DNA from: an uncultured Lachnospiraceae bacterium
GTDB taxonomy: Bacteria; Bacillota; Clostridia; Lachnospirales; Lachnospiraceae
DNA length: 5,246 nt
Direction of reading: 5' to 3'
NCBI GenBank assembly: GCA_902796695.1
Contig: CADBQE010000082.1
Coordinates: 1-5,246 of the forward strand
Both the position numbers and the translations under genes were made by a program. Positions within the stretch are counted from its first letter, which is position 1. Each line of letters starts with the position of its first letter. Below the pieces are notes generated by a model. The model was not told the DNA's origin. It ran no database searches and was given only the letters and a program-made list of their open reading frames with translations. Positions 1 to 5,246 of this stretch are shown in pieces.

Positions 1-616
1 CGCCTGGGGCATCGAGCCGGTCACGATGCGCGACATCAAGCAGTATCACACCGATGCGCACAGCCTCTCGACCGGGCAGGTGCTGCCACGGCCCTACCAA
101 TACGAGGAAGCCCGGCTCGTCTTTTCGGAAATGATCGACGGCCTCTGCGCGGACCTGTTCAAAAAGCAGCTGGTCTCATCCGTTTTTACCTGGTGGGTCT
201 CCTATGATTACAAGAGTCTGGAAGCCTGCCCGGCCTATAACGGTCCGGTGACGCCGGACTTCTACGGGCGGCTGCACCCCTGTCACGGGGGCGGAACCGT
301 GCGGATGCGCGAAAGGACCAATTCGCTGCTTACCGTGAAAGACGGACTTCTGAAAGCCTTTGACCGAAAGACCGATCACCGGCTGCTGTTCCGCCGGCTG
401 GGCATCTGCGCCGGAAATGTCAGCGCCGACGACGGCCTGGTTCAGCTGGACTTTTTCACGGATTATAAAGCATTGGACAAAGAAAGAAGAATTCAGGCGG
501 CTATGGGGGAAATCCGCTGCCGCTTCGGTGCCAATGCCGTTTTCAAGGGCATGAATATGCTGGAAGGCGGAACGGCGCTGGAGCGGAACATGCAGATCGG
601 CGGGCACAGAGCGTAA
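1..616 (+). CDS. Y-family (ImpB/MucB/SamB-type) translesion DNA polymerase, C-terminal part, 5' truncated by window
   Basis: This is the C-terminal part of an error-prone Y-family DNA polymerase, which copies past damaged template bases. The frame is open from base 2, so the ATG at 26 is internal. The first visible residues, WGIEPVTMRDIKQY, match the helix-hairpin-helix/thumb end of the family. The little-finger DNA-binding domain follows, with the typical SxGQVL..PY...EA..V..EM.D.L pattern at about residues 14-40 counted from the ATG at 26. Near the C-terminus, QLDFF (443-457) fits the beta-clamp-binding consensus QL(S/D)LF. The protein ends in ERNMQIGGHRA, a tail I associate with clostridial members of this family. 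The palm and its catalytic carboxylates lie outside the window, so activity cannot be judged. The next gene is YolD-like, a usual partner in Firmicutes. Family assignment is strong; the exact subfamily (UvrX/UmuC-like versus DinB) is not resolved. Confidence 0.9.
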   Translation, partial: AWGIEPVTMRDIKQYHTDAHSLSTGQVLPRPYQYEEARLVFSEMIDGLCADLFKKQLVSSVFTWWVSYDYKSLEACPAYNGPVTPDFYGRLHPCHGGGTVRMRERTNSLLTVKDGLLKAFDRKTDHRLLFRRLGICAGNVSADDGLVQLDFFTDYKALDKERRIQAAMGEIRCRFGANAVFKGMNMLEGGTALERNMQIGGHRA

Positions 617-636
617 AGAGCCCGTCCGGCGCTCAG

Positions 637-641
637 GGAGG
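637..641 (+). promoter_or_regulatory. Shine-Dalgarno site that decides the YolD-like start
   Basis: GGAGG lies 7 bases before the ATG at 649 and only 4 bases before the in-frame GTG at 646. The spacing favours the ATG, which removes one residue from the longest possible reading frame. Confidence 0.7.
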
Positions 642-648
642 AAAAGTG

Positions 649-1146
649 ATGAGCGACATCGGCGTTATCCCCATGCCCGGCAATTTCAGATACACAGAGG
701 CCTTCCGGAAAGGAAGGCCCCGTCATGAAAAGCTGGATCCCTTCCGGCGAAGGCATCCCCGTATGGATCTCGGAAAACGCGCCAAGATCTTCGCGCCGTT
801 TGACGCCCTGCGCGGCTTCAGCGCGGCCGTCATAGCAAAAAACGAGATCTACGAATACCGCCGCGAACTGAGCGACGAAGAGCGGGCCGAACTGGATCGG
901 ACCCTGACCCTGCTCCGGCAGCGGACCGCGGGCGGCCGGGCGGCCCGGGAAACCCGGATTCCCGTTGCCGTAACCTATTTCGTCCCCTGTGCGGACAGCA
1001 ATCATGAAGCCTGCGGATCCCGGGGACAGTATCAGACCGTCTCCGGAATTTTCCGCGGCGCGGATCCCGTCCGGAGCCGCACCCTTACGATAGACGAACA
1101 GCGGATCGCGTTTGAGGATATCCTGCGGATCCGCATCTGTCCGTAA
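649..1146 (+). CDS. YolD-like protein, partner of the Y-family polymerase
   Basis: This encodes a 165-residue protein of the YolD-like type. Members are commonly found beside Y-family polymerases in Firmicutes and are thought to act with them in damage tolerance; the molecular role is not settled. The family signature is seen at about residues 36-57, HPRMDLGKRAKIFAPFDALR, followed by a charged helical stretch (about 64-95) and a C-terminal beta-rich part with VAVTYFVP (106-113) and LTIDEQRIAFEDILRI (146-161). Residues 1-35 are a variable, basic leader. The ATG at 649 is preferred over the GTG at 646 because of Shine-Dalgarno spacing. The gene starts 32 bases after the polymerase stop on the same strand, so the two are probably one transcript driven from a promoter outside the window. 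The loop between about 114 and 128 has two cysteines (C114, C122) and a histidine, but no clear metal site. Confidence 0.82.
   Translation: MSDIGVIPMPGNFRYTEAFRKGRPRHEKLDPFRRRHPRMDLGKRAKIFAPFDALRGFSAAVIAKNEIYEYRRELSDEERAELDRTLTLLRQRTAGGRAARETRIPVAVTYFVPCADSNHEACGSRGQYQTVSGIFRGADPVRSRTLTIDEQRIAFEDILRIRICP
699..719 (+). repeat. Perfect 8-bp inverted repeat inside the YolD-like gene
   Basis: GGCCTTCC, a five-base GGAAA spacer, then GGAAGGCC form a perfect stem-loop. It lies 50-70 bases after the start codon, within the variable leader-coding part. There is no T-tract after it, so it is not a terminator. It could slow early translation or be chance in GC-rich coding DNA. Confidence 0.6.
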
Positions 1147-1177
1147 GGCGCCGCCGCGGGGGCCGCCGACCGAATTA

Positions 1178-1744
1178 TCAGGGTTCGAAATCCACAGGAA
1201 CGCCGATCCGGCCGCCTTCGTTTTCCGCTGTATAGATCTCGCAGTTTCCGATAAAGCGGTACCAGTAGCTTCCCTGCGACGCCGGGGTCAGGTATTCCAG
1301 AATCCCCTTCATGGCAATCGCGTGCGTGGAGATCAGGATGTTGCCGGAAAGCCCCCGGATATCCTCCAGAAAAGAGCCCGCCCGCTTCACCACGGAAGAG
1401 AGCTGTTCCATCCCCGCCGGCGCCGGATTGTGAATGAAGTCGCGGAAAAAGGTCAGCAGCTCCGGCGGCATATGCCCCAGATCCATCCCTTCATACGGCC
1501 CGTAGTCCATCTCGATCAGCCGCTCGTCGGTCACCGGCTTCCGGTCCGGAACAATGATCTCGGCCGTCTGCACCGCCCGGATCAGCGGGCTGGAAAATAC
1601 ATGCGAAAAAGACACGCCGCGCAGCTTTTCGGCCGCGGCCCGCGCCTCAAGGACCCCCGTTTCATTTAACGGATGGTTGCTGCGTCCCTGAAGCAGGTGC
1701 GCCTGATTCAGGGCTGTTTTTCCGTGCCTGATAATATAAATCAT
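1178..1744 (-). CDS. Histidine phosphatase family protein (phosphoglycerate mutase superfamily)
   Basis: This encodes a 188-residue enzyme of the histidine phosphatase superfamily, which removes phosphate through a phospho-histidine intermediate. The family landmarks are in order: the RHG motif at residues 6-8 with catalytic His7, GRSNHPLNETG at 20-30, SSPLIRA with the phosphate-binding Arg56, LIEMDYGPYEG at 76-86 with the likely acid Glu78, and STHA with the second catalytic His141. All the key residues are present, so it should be active. The length is normal for the small bacterial phosphatases (PhoE/CobC-like). The substrate cannot be told: no cobalamin gene is nearby to support an alpha-ribazole phosphatase. 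The start is fixed by MIYIIRHG, the usual N-terminus. There is no good Shine-Dalgarno site before it, only a weak GGCGAG directly against the ATG, so it may rely on upstream translation. It is last of four same-strand genes, 48 bases after the zinc-ribbon gene. Confidence 0.93.
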   Translation of the reverse strand: MIYIIRHGKTALNQAHLLQGRSNHPLNETGVLEARAAAEKLRGVSFSHVFSSPLIRAVQTAEIIVPDRKPVTDERLIEMDYGPYEGMDLGHMPPELLTFFRDFIHNPAPAGMEQLSSVVKRAGSFLEDIRGLSGNILISTHAIAMKGILEYLTPASQGSYWYRFIGNCEIYTAENEGGRIGVPVDFEP

Positions 1745-1792
1745 CTCGCCAAGCCCCGCTTCGGATCGGATGCCCTTCCCGCTCCGGGGAGA

Positions 1793-1993
1793 TCAGTCCA
1801 GCAGATCCGTGATTTCCGCCTCGTCCACCCAGGTCGGATCATACTTCGACCCGCTCATGTTCCGGCCGCAGCCCGGACACTGAACATATGGCCTGTCAAA
1901 GCGCCTTCCGCAGGCGGAGCACACGTACTCATCCGCCCGGAAAAGGTGCGTTTTCCGGATCCAGCAAGCCTTTTTCTTTCCGCTGCCAAACAT
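1793..1993 (-). CDS. Small zinc-ribbon protein of unknown function
   Basis: This is a 66-residue protein with two CxxC knuckles, CSAC at residues 25-28 and CPGC at 39-42, separated by ten residues. That arrangement should bind one zinc ion as a zinc ribbon. A basic N-terminus (GKKKACWIRKTHLF) precedes it, and an acidic end (WVDEAEITDLLD) follows the conserved-looking KYDPTWVDEAE segment. There is no signal peptide or membrane segment, so it is probably cytoplasmic. Start choice is well supported: GGAGG at 2002-2006 lies 8 bases before the ATG. I recall similar small proteins in gut Clostridia, but no known function. Zinc ribbons of this size often bind nucleic acid or another protein; that is only a possibility here. 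It is third of four same-strand genes, with gaps of 79 bases upstream and 48 bases downstream. Confidence 0.85.
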   Translation of the reverse strand: MFGSGKKKACWIRKTHLFRADEYVCSACGRRFDRPYVQCPGCGRNMSGSKYDPTWVDEAEITDLLD

Positions 1994-2052
1994 GCTTTAT
2001 TCCTCCAGTCCGTTTATTATCCGCAGCAGTTCCAGATAGAAGCCGACAAGGA

Positions 2053-2074
2053 TCCCGCGCGGGAAGCTTTTTTT
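2053..2074 (+). terminator. Weak terminator-like hairpin plus T-tract, antisense to the operon
   Basis: A 12-base perfect palindrome, TCCCGCGCGGGA (2053-2064), is followed after AGC by seven T residues (2068-2074). Read on the + strand this resembles an intrinsic terminator, but the stem is only about 4 bp with a GCGC loop and no + strand gene ends here. On the - strand the A-tract comes before the hairpin, so it would not stop the operon transcript. Confidence 0.2.
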
Positions 2075-2564
2075 ACTTCTCCCCGAACAGCAGTCCGCTG
2101 ATGCCGCTTATGACTTTCTCAGCGGTCCGGCTTTCCGTGCCGAAGCCCGGCCGGAACACATAATCCATCGCGTCGTAGAAGGCATCCAGATTCTTTGCGG
2201 CAAACTCTTCCTTGCCCGCCTCCTCGTTTCCGTCTCTGAACTCCTCGTAGCTGTCAAAAACGACTTCATGCCACCCGGCCCCCAGCAGTTTCGCATCATA
2301 CCGGCGTCCGAATTCCCGGAGGGCTGTGCAGACATCCTGCGGGATGTCCAGGTAATAATACTTGATCAGGCTCAGGGTCTCTTCGTGATATTTTCTGAGT
2401 TCCGCGATCACATCGTCATTCAGAGCCTCTATGTCCGCAAAATACTTCTCATACAGGCGCATATACCTGGTATAGATGCTGCGGAGGATCGTATCCGTGT
2501 CTTCTTTTTTCACCGTTTCCCGGTGCAGGATCTGATCGATCCGTTCATTGCTTAACTCAACCAT
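2073..2564 (-). CDS. Conserved-looking helical protein of unknown function, 163 aa
   Basis: I do not recognise a characterised family. The protein is acidic, rich in Glu, Asp, Tyr and Phe, and looks almost wholly alpha-helical. It opens with LSNERIDQILHRE, then a strongly helical stretch at about residues 24-72 (TILRSIYTRYMRLYEKYF, later EETLSLIKYYYLDIP). A central part has LGAGWHEVVFDSYEEF (about 94-109), and a C-terminal part has DAFYDAMDYVFRPGFGTES (127-145) and ISGLLFG. No signal peptide, membrane span or catalytic motif is visible, so it is probably cytoplasmic. I chose the ATG at 2564 because GGAGG stands just before it. A GTG at 2582 would add six residues and overlap the stop of the upstream gene but has only a weak site. 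The start lies 14 bases after the large protein's stop, which suggests co-transcription and translational coupling. The pairing hints at a shared role, but nothing in the sequence says which. Confidence 0.85.
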   Translation of the reverse strand: MVELSNERIDQILHRETVKKEDTDTILRSIYTRYMRLYEKYFADIEALNDDVIAELRKYHEETLSLIKYYYLDIPQDVCTALREFGRRYDAKLLGAGWHEVVFDSYEEFRDGNEEAGKEEFAAKNLDAFYDAMDYVFRPGFGTESRTAEKVISGISGLLFGEK

Positions 2565-2568
2565 GTTT

Positions 2569-2573
2569 CCTCC
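2569..2573 (-). promoter_or_regulatory. Shine-Dalgarno site for the 163-aa protein
   Basis: On the - strand GGAGG, within the purine run GGGGAGGAAA, lies 4 bases before the ATG at 2564, inside the 14-base gap after the upstream stop codon. It favours the ATG at 2564 over the GTG at 2582. Confidence 0.65.
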
Positions 2574-2578
2574 CCGCT

Positions 2579-5246
2579 TCACTCCCGGACGATCCGGATG
2601 AAAATATTGTCCATGTTCCCCAGCAGCACATAGCCCCAGTCATAGTCCTGCCGGTCGTTTCTGCCGCAGTCGCCCCGGAAATGCGTGACAACCTCCTCCG
2701 GCAGCTCCAGCTTTTCCCACTGCAGCACGGCATCCTTGACGGTCTGCCATTCCCCGTGCTGTTCGGAGAGTTTCCCCAGGACCTCGACCCACGTAATCGT
2801 TCCTTCCGTATCGATCCGGATCTCCACATCGGTCCCGCCGGCGGTGGAAAACGTTGCCGTGTATTCCCCGTTCGTTGCATTGCGATCTTGGGAGAGGCTC
2901 ATGTCGATCCCGCTGAGCGCAGCGATCTCGGCCCCCCAGCCCTTGACCTCTTCCTTGTGGGTGTTTTCGATCGTTTCCACATGCGTGCGGACCGGCTCCT
3001 CGCCGCGCAGCTCCTTCAGTTTTGCTTCGCCTTCCTCCAGAACCGTGCGGATATAGGAGCGGTCTTCCGTCACGGTCGTGAACTGCGGTGTTCCCTCGTT
3101 GTAGTATCTTGTGATCTCTGCCGTAAACTCCGCCAGGATCCCGCTTGAGATATCGCCCTGCAGCGGCCCGAAATCCGTATGCTTATCGCCCAGATTTATC
3201 GGGAAGCTGCCTTGTCCCCAGCCGATGCTGCGGCTGGCATAGTCGAAGACAAAGCGGCCCTCTTCCACATGCCACGTCCGCATGACCCCGGGGCCCCCGG
3301 TCGTATAATCGTCCATATGCTCGTTCGTATAGAAGTAGAGCACGTCATCCAGCCGGTACAGGCCGGCCCGCATAAAACCGTAGCCGAGGCCGTAAAATTC
3401 CGCCGCCAGGTCGATGCTGTCCGTCTCCACAACGGTATAGCGGTCGATGAGGCTCCAGTCGACGGCATGGATCCGCTGCCACTCCAGCGCGCGTTCGCGG
3501 AAGAACTGCCGCATATCCGGGATCCCTCCGGAAGGCTGCAGTACAATACGGTCGGACAGCGGTTTCGCCGCTTCCGTCACGGCCGGCTCATCGTCCGGGC
3601 GTTCGCTGTACTGCATGGTATAAAGCCTGGCCTTCAGCACGAGCGCCGTCGCGTTTTTGTAGACCGGGGCGAGGGCGGTCTCTCCGATCGGCGCCGTATC
3701 CAGGAACAGCACCAGCATGTCGTTTACACTGTCGCCGTCAAAGTCATGCACGATGGCGGAGACCACGCCGGTCGCGGTCTCGCCGGTCTTTTCGTCCTTC
3801 CACGCGGCGAGTGCGTCGGCCATATTCCCGTTCGCGCTGCTGTCAAGGCTCTTTACGTCCCATACCATCGGGCCGCATTTGGCCCAGCCGTATTCCGGAA
3901 GGATGGTGTTCTCCAGATAGCGGTAATAGACCTCATTGCCGGTGCAGAGGATCAGGTCCGCGTCGTTATAGATCTCCGACAGGATGCTGTCCTTCTCCGC
4001 AAACCACTCTTCCGCTTTTCTGTCCGCCGCGGGGTCATCCTTGCCCAGAACATAATCGATGATTCCGCCGCCATTCAGCACCAGATCCTCCGCGCAGTAT
4101 TCCCCGCGCATGCAGGTCAGCAGATAGAACTGCATGACCGGAACCGCCGTCCTGGCCATTTCAATGCCGCCCCGCTCAAGCGCCGGCTCATATCCGTAGG
4201 AGGAAAGCCGCGCGCGCAGCGCCGACGCGATGGCCGAGAGGCACTGCATCTCCGCGTAGCGGTTGTAGGTATTGGAGGTGTCAAACAGAAGATCCCCGGC
4301 AAGCAGTATGGACTTATAGAGGAACTTCGCCGTGGAATAGCCGGGAATGATCTTCTTGTTCAGGACGGTTTTCAGCTTCTTCACAAACGGCAGCGTATCC
4401 GCCGCGAACTGATCGGAGGCCGCGGACTCTTCCATAAAGGCGATCAGCGTGTTGACGAACAGCTCGCTTTTCATCCCCTCGATCACCACGTCCGTCGTAA
4501 AATCACTCAGATCGCCCCCGAAGATCATATTCCGGGCTTCCGTGATAAGCGGGAAGATCGTGTCGACCGCGGCGGTCAGCTCCTTGTCCTGCGTGTTGTT
4601 TTTCAGGGTATCCAGCAGGATGTATGCATTGTTGTAATTGCCCGCCGCGTCCCTGTACATTTCGTATTCCGCCAGCGAATCGACCGTCAGGTGAACGGTG
4701 TTCTTGCCCATGCCCACCAGGCTGATCCCCAGGTCGCCCATAATGCCGTACTCGTCAAGATTGACGATATCCAGCCCGATATCCACAAAGTCTTCGGTAT
4801 AGTTCGAAAACGTCTTTAGCGTATCGTAGTCCGACAATGTTTTCCCCGCCTGGGAAAAGCCCTGCGACTGCATGATGATCAGCATCAGAAGGAGGCGGAT
4901 GTAATTGTCCTTGTCCGCTTTCTGATGAAGCGCCTGCGCGCCCACGTTTTCCGCAAGCCAGGCGGCCGCGGCGTTGTCCCCGCGGATATTGATCAGGATA
5001 TTCTCAAAGCCATAGAGCTCCGGCTCCGTAAAATAGAGCGAGCGCCGGTCCCACAGGTCGAAATAGCGGCCGTGCACCATGGTCTCGTACAGATCCGTAT
5101 CCTGCACCAGCACCTGGCGCGGCTTCTCCTCACTGTACAGGGAGAGGGCCTCGCGGTACGGATGGATCAGCTCTTTCGTCTCTTCCGGCTCCGTCGCGGA
5201 CGGTTCGGCCGCGGAAGACGGTGCTCCGGGGACTTCCGTTCCGGAA
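2579..5246 (-). CDS. Large, probably exported or lipid-anchored protein of unknown function, N-terminus beyond window
   Basis: The frame is open from the right edge to the TGA at 2579-2581, giving 888 visible residues. I number residues from the internal GTG at 5113. The 44 residues before that are also in frame, and 20 of the first 24 are Ser, Pro, Ala, Glu or Thr. Such a linker usually follows a signal peptide or lipobox, so export is inferred; the signal itself is not in the window. Residues 1-400 look mainly helical, with a short hydrophobic core segment (LLLMLII, 74-80) too short to span a membrane. At 457-465, DFDGDSVND fits a DxDxDxxxD calcium-loop pattern as in dockerin- or VCBS-like repeats, followed by a beta strand (MLVLFLD). 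Residues 560-640 are rich in Tyr, Gly and Trp. The C-terminal 115 residues look beta-rich (EYTATFSTAGGTDVEIRIDTEG) and end in a strand. I see no peptidase, glycosidase or nuclease motif. Leading a four-gene run, it is spaced 14 bases from the next gene. Its reality as a gene is very secure; its function is unknown. Confidence 0.88.
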   Translation of the reverse strand, partial: SGTEVPGAPSSAAEPSATEPEETKELIHPYREALSLYSEEKPRQVLVQDTDLYETMVHGRYFDLWDRRSLYFTEPELYGFENILINIRGDNAAAAWLAENVGAQALHQKADKDNYIRLLLMLIIMQSQGFSQAGKTLSDYDTLKTFSNYTEDFVDIGLDIVNLDEYGIMGDLGISLVGMGKNTVHLTVDSLAEYEMYRDAAGNYNNAYILLDTLKNNTQDKELTAAVDTIFPLITEARNMIFGGDLSDFTTDVVIEGMKSELFVNTLIAFMEESAASDQFAADTLPFVKKLKTVLNKKIIPGYSTAKFLYKSILLAGDLLFDTSNTYNRYAEMQCLSAIASALRARLSSYGYEPALERGGIEMARTAVPVMQFYLLTCMRGEYCAEDLVLNGGGIIDYVLGKDDPAADRKAEEWFAEKDSILSEIYNDADLILCTGNEVYYRYLENTILPEYGWAKCGPMVWDVKSLDSSANGNMADALAAWKDEKTGETATGVVSAIVHDFDGDSVNDMLVLFLDTAPIGETALAPVYKNATALVLKARLYTMQYSERPDDEPAVTEAAKPLSDRIVLQPSGGIPDMRQFFRERALEWQRIHAVDWSLIDRYTVVETDSIDLAAEFYGLGYGFMRAGLYRLDDVLYFYTNEHMDDYTTGGPGVMRTWHVEEGRFVFDYASRSIGWGQGSFPINLGDKHTDFGPLQGDISSGILAEFTAEITRYYNEGTPQFTTVTEDRSYIRTVLEEGEAKLKELRGEEPVRTHVETIENTHKEEVKGWGAEIAALSGIDMSLSQDRNATNGEYTATFSTAGGTDVEIRIDTEGTITWVEVLGKLSEQHGEWQTVKDAVLQWEKLELPEEVVTHFRGDCGRNDRQDYDWGYVLLGNMDNIFIRIVRE
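3719..3745 (-). other. DxDxDxxxD calcium-loop-like motif in the large protein
   Basis: The nine codons read DFDGDSVND (residues 457-465 counted from the GTG at 5113), with acidic residues at loop positions 1, 3, 5 and 9. It lies between two likely beta strands, VVSAIVH before and MLVLFLD after. In known families this pattern binds calcium in secreted proteins. Only one copy was seen, so it does not form a recognisable dockerin pair. Confidence 0.55.
5174..5245 (-). other. Ser/Pro/Ala/Glu/Thr-rich linker at the visible N-terminal end of the large protein
   Basis: The 24 codons encode 5 Glu, 4 Ser, 4 Pro, 4 Ala and 3 Thr, plus two Gly, one Val and one Lys. This low-complexity acidic composition is typical of the spacer after the lipid-modified cysteine of Gram-positive lipoproteins. 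After it the sequence becomes normal folded-type protein (HPYREALSLYSEEKP). Confidence 0.7.

Noticed and set aside
26..28. ATG at 26 as the start of the first gene
   Set aside because: The frame is open upstream to base 2 and the preceding codons (WGIEPVT) belong to the conserved polymerase sequence, so this ATG is internal.
1124..1135. 12-base perfect palindrome TGCGGATCCGCA
   Set aside because: It lies inside the conserved C-terminal coding part of the YolD-like gene (LRIRI codons), has no spacer, and is explained by codon use.
1147..1177. Possible bidirectional terminator between the convergent genes
   Set aside because: The 31-base gap is very GC-rich (GGCGCC, CCGCGG), but I could not draw a stem longer than 4 bp with a proper loop, and there is no T-tract on either strand.
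2010..2025. Possible promoter before the zinc-ribbon gene: GATAAT on the - strand as a -10 box
   Set aside because: No acceptable -35 hexamer lies 16-18 bases upstream (the nearest TTGTCG is 22 bases away), and the start point would fall almost on the Shine-Dalgarno site.
3179..4819. A 546-codon open frame on the + strand
   Set aside because: It lies wholly antisense to the large - strand protein. Its product is rich in Arg, His, Val and Gln with no recognisable fold, and no Shine-Dalgarno site was noted before it. Long antisense frames are expected opposite GC-rich genes.
5111..5113. GTG at 5113 as the start of the large protein
   Set aside because: Forty-four in-frame codons without a stop lie upstream and encode a coherent linker plus folded-type sequence, and no ribosome binding site precedes the GTG.

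Overview
The window looks like chromosomal DNA from a GC-rich (roughly 58% by eye) anaerobic Firmicute of the Clostridia, perhaps Oscillospiraceae or Lachnospiraceae. This rests on family resemblance: a Gram-positive-type Y-family DNA polymerase next to a YolD-like gene, strong GGAGG ribosome binding sites, a small zinc-ribbon protein of a kind I associate with gut Clostridia, and a large protein with a lipoprotein-type Ser/Pro/Ala/Glu/Thr linker. Genus cannot be read from the sequence.

Layout: two convergent blocks meet at about 1147-1177. The left block (+ strand, 1-1146) holds the 3' part of an ImpB/MucB/SamB-type (UmuC/DinB superfamily) translesion polymerase, cut by the window edge, followed after 32 bases by a YolD-like gene. 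Such pairs are usually damage-inducible, but the promoter and any LexA box lie outside the window.

The right block (- strand, 5246 down to 1178) has four genes in a row. They are a very large, probably exported protein of unknown function whose N-terminus lies beyond the right edge, a 163-residue helical protein of unknown function, a 66-residue zinc-ribbon protein, and a histidine-phosphatase (phosphoglycerate-mutase superfamily) enzyme. The gaps are 14, 79 and 48 bases, so the first two are very probably co-transcribed and the rest plausibly so.

The large protein is open to the last base of the window. The GTG at 5113 is not its start: 44 further in-frame codons lie upstream and encode an acidic Ser/Pro/Ala/Glu/Thr-rich linker, as is common between a lipobox or signal peptide and a folded extracellular domain. 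It also carries one DxDxDxxxD calcium-loop-like motif.

No RNA gene, CRISPR array, insertion sequence, attachment site or origin was seen. No non-coding stretch exceeds 80 bases. I find no convincing evidence of a new defence or mobile system. The least explained items are the large exported protein and its small downstream partner.
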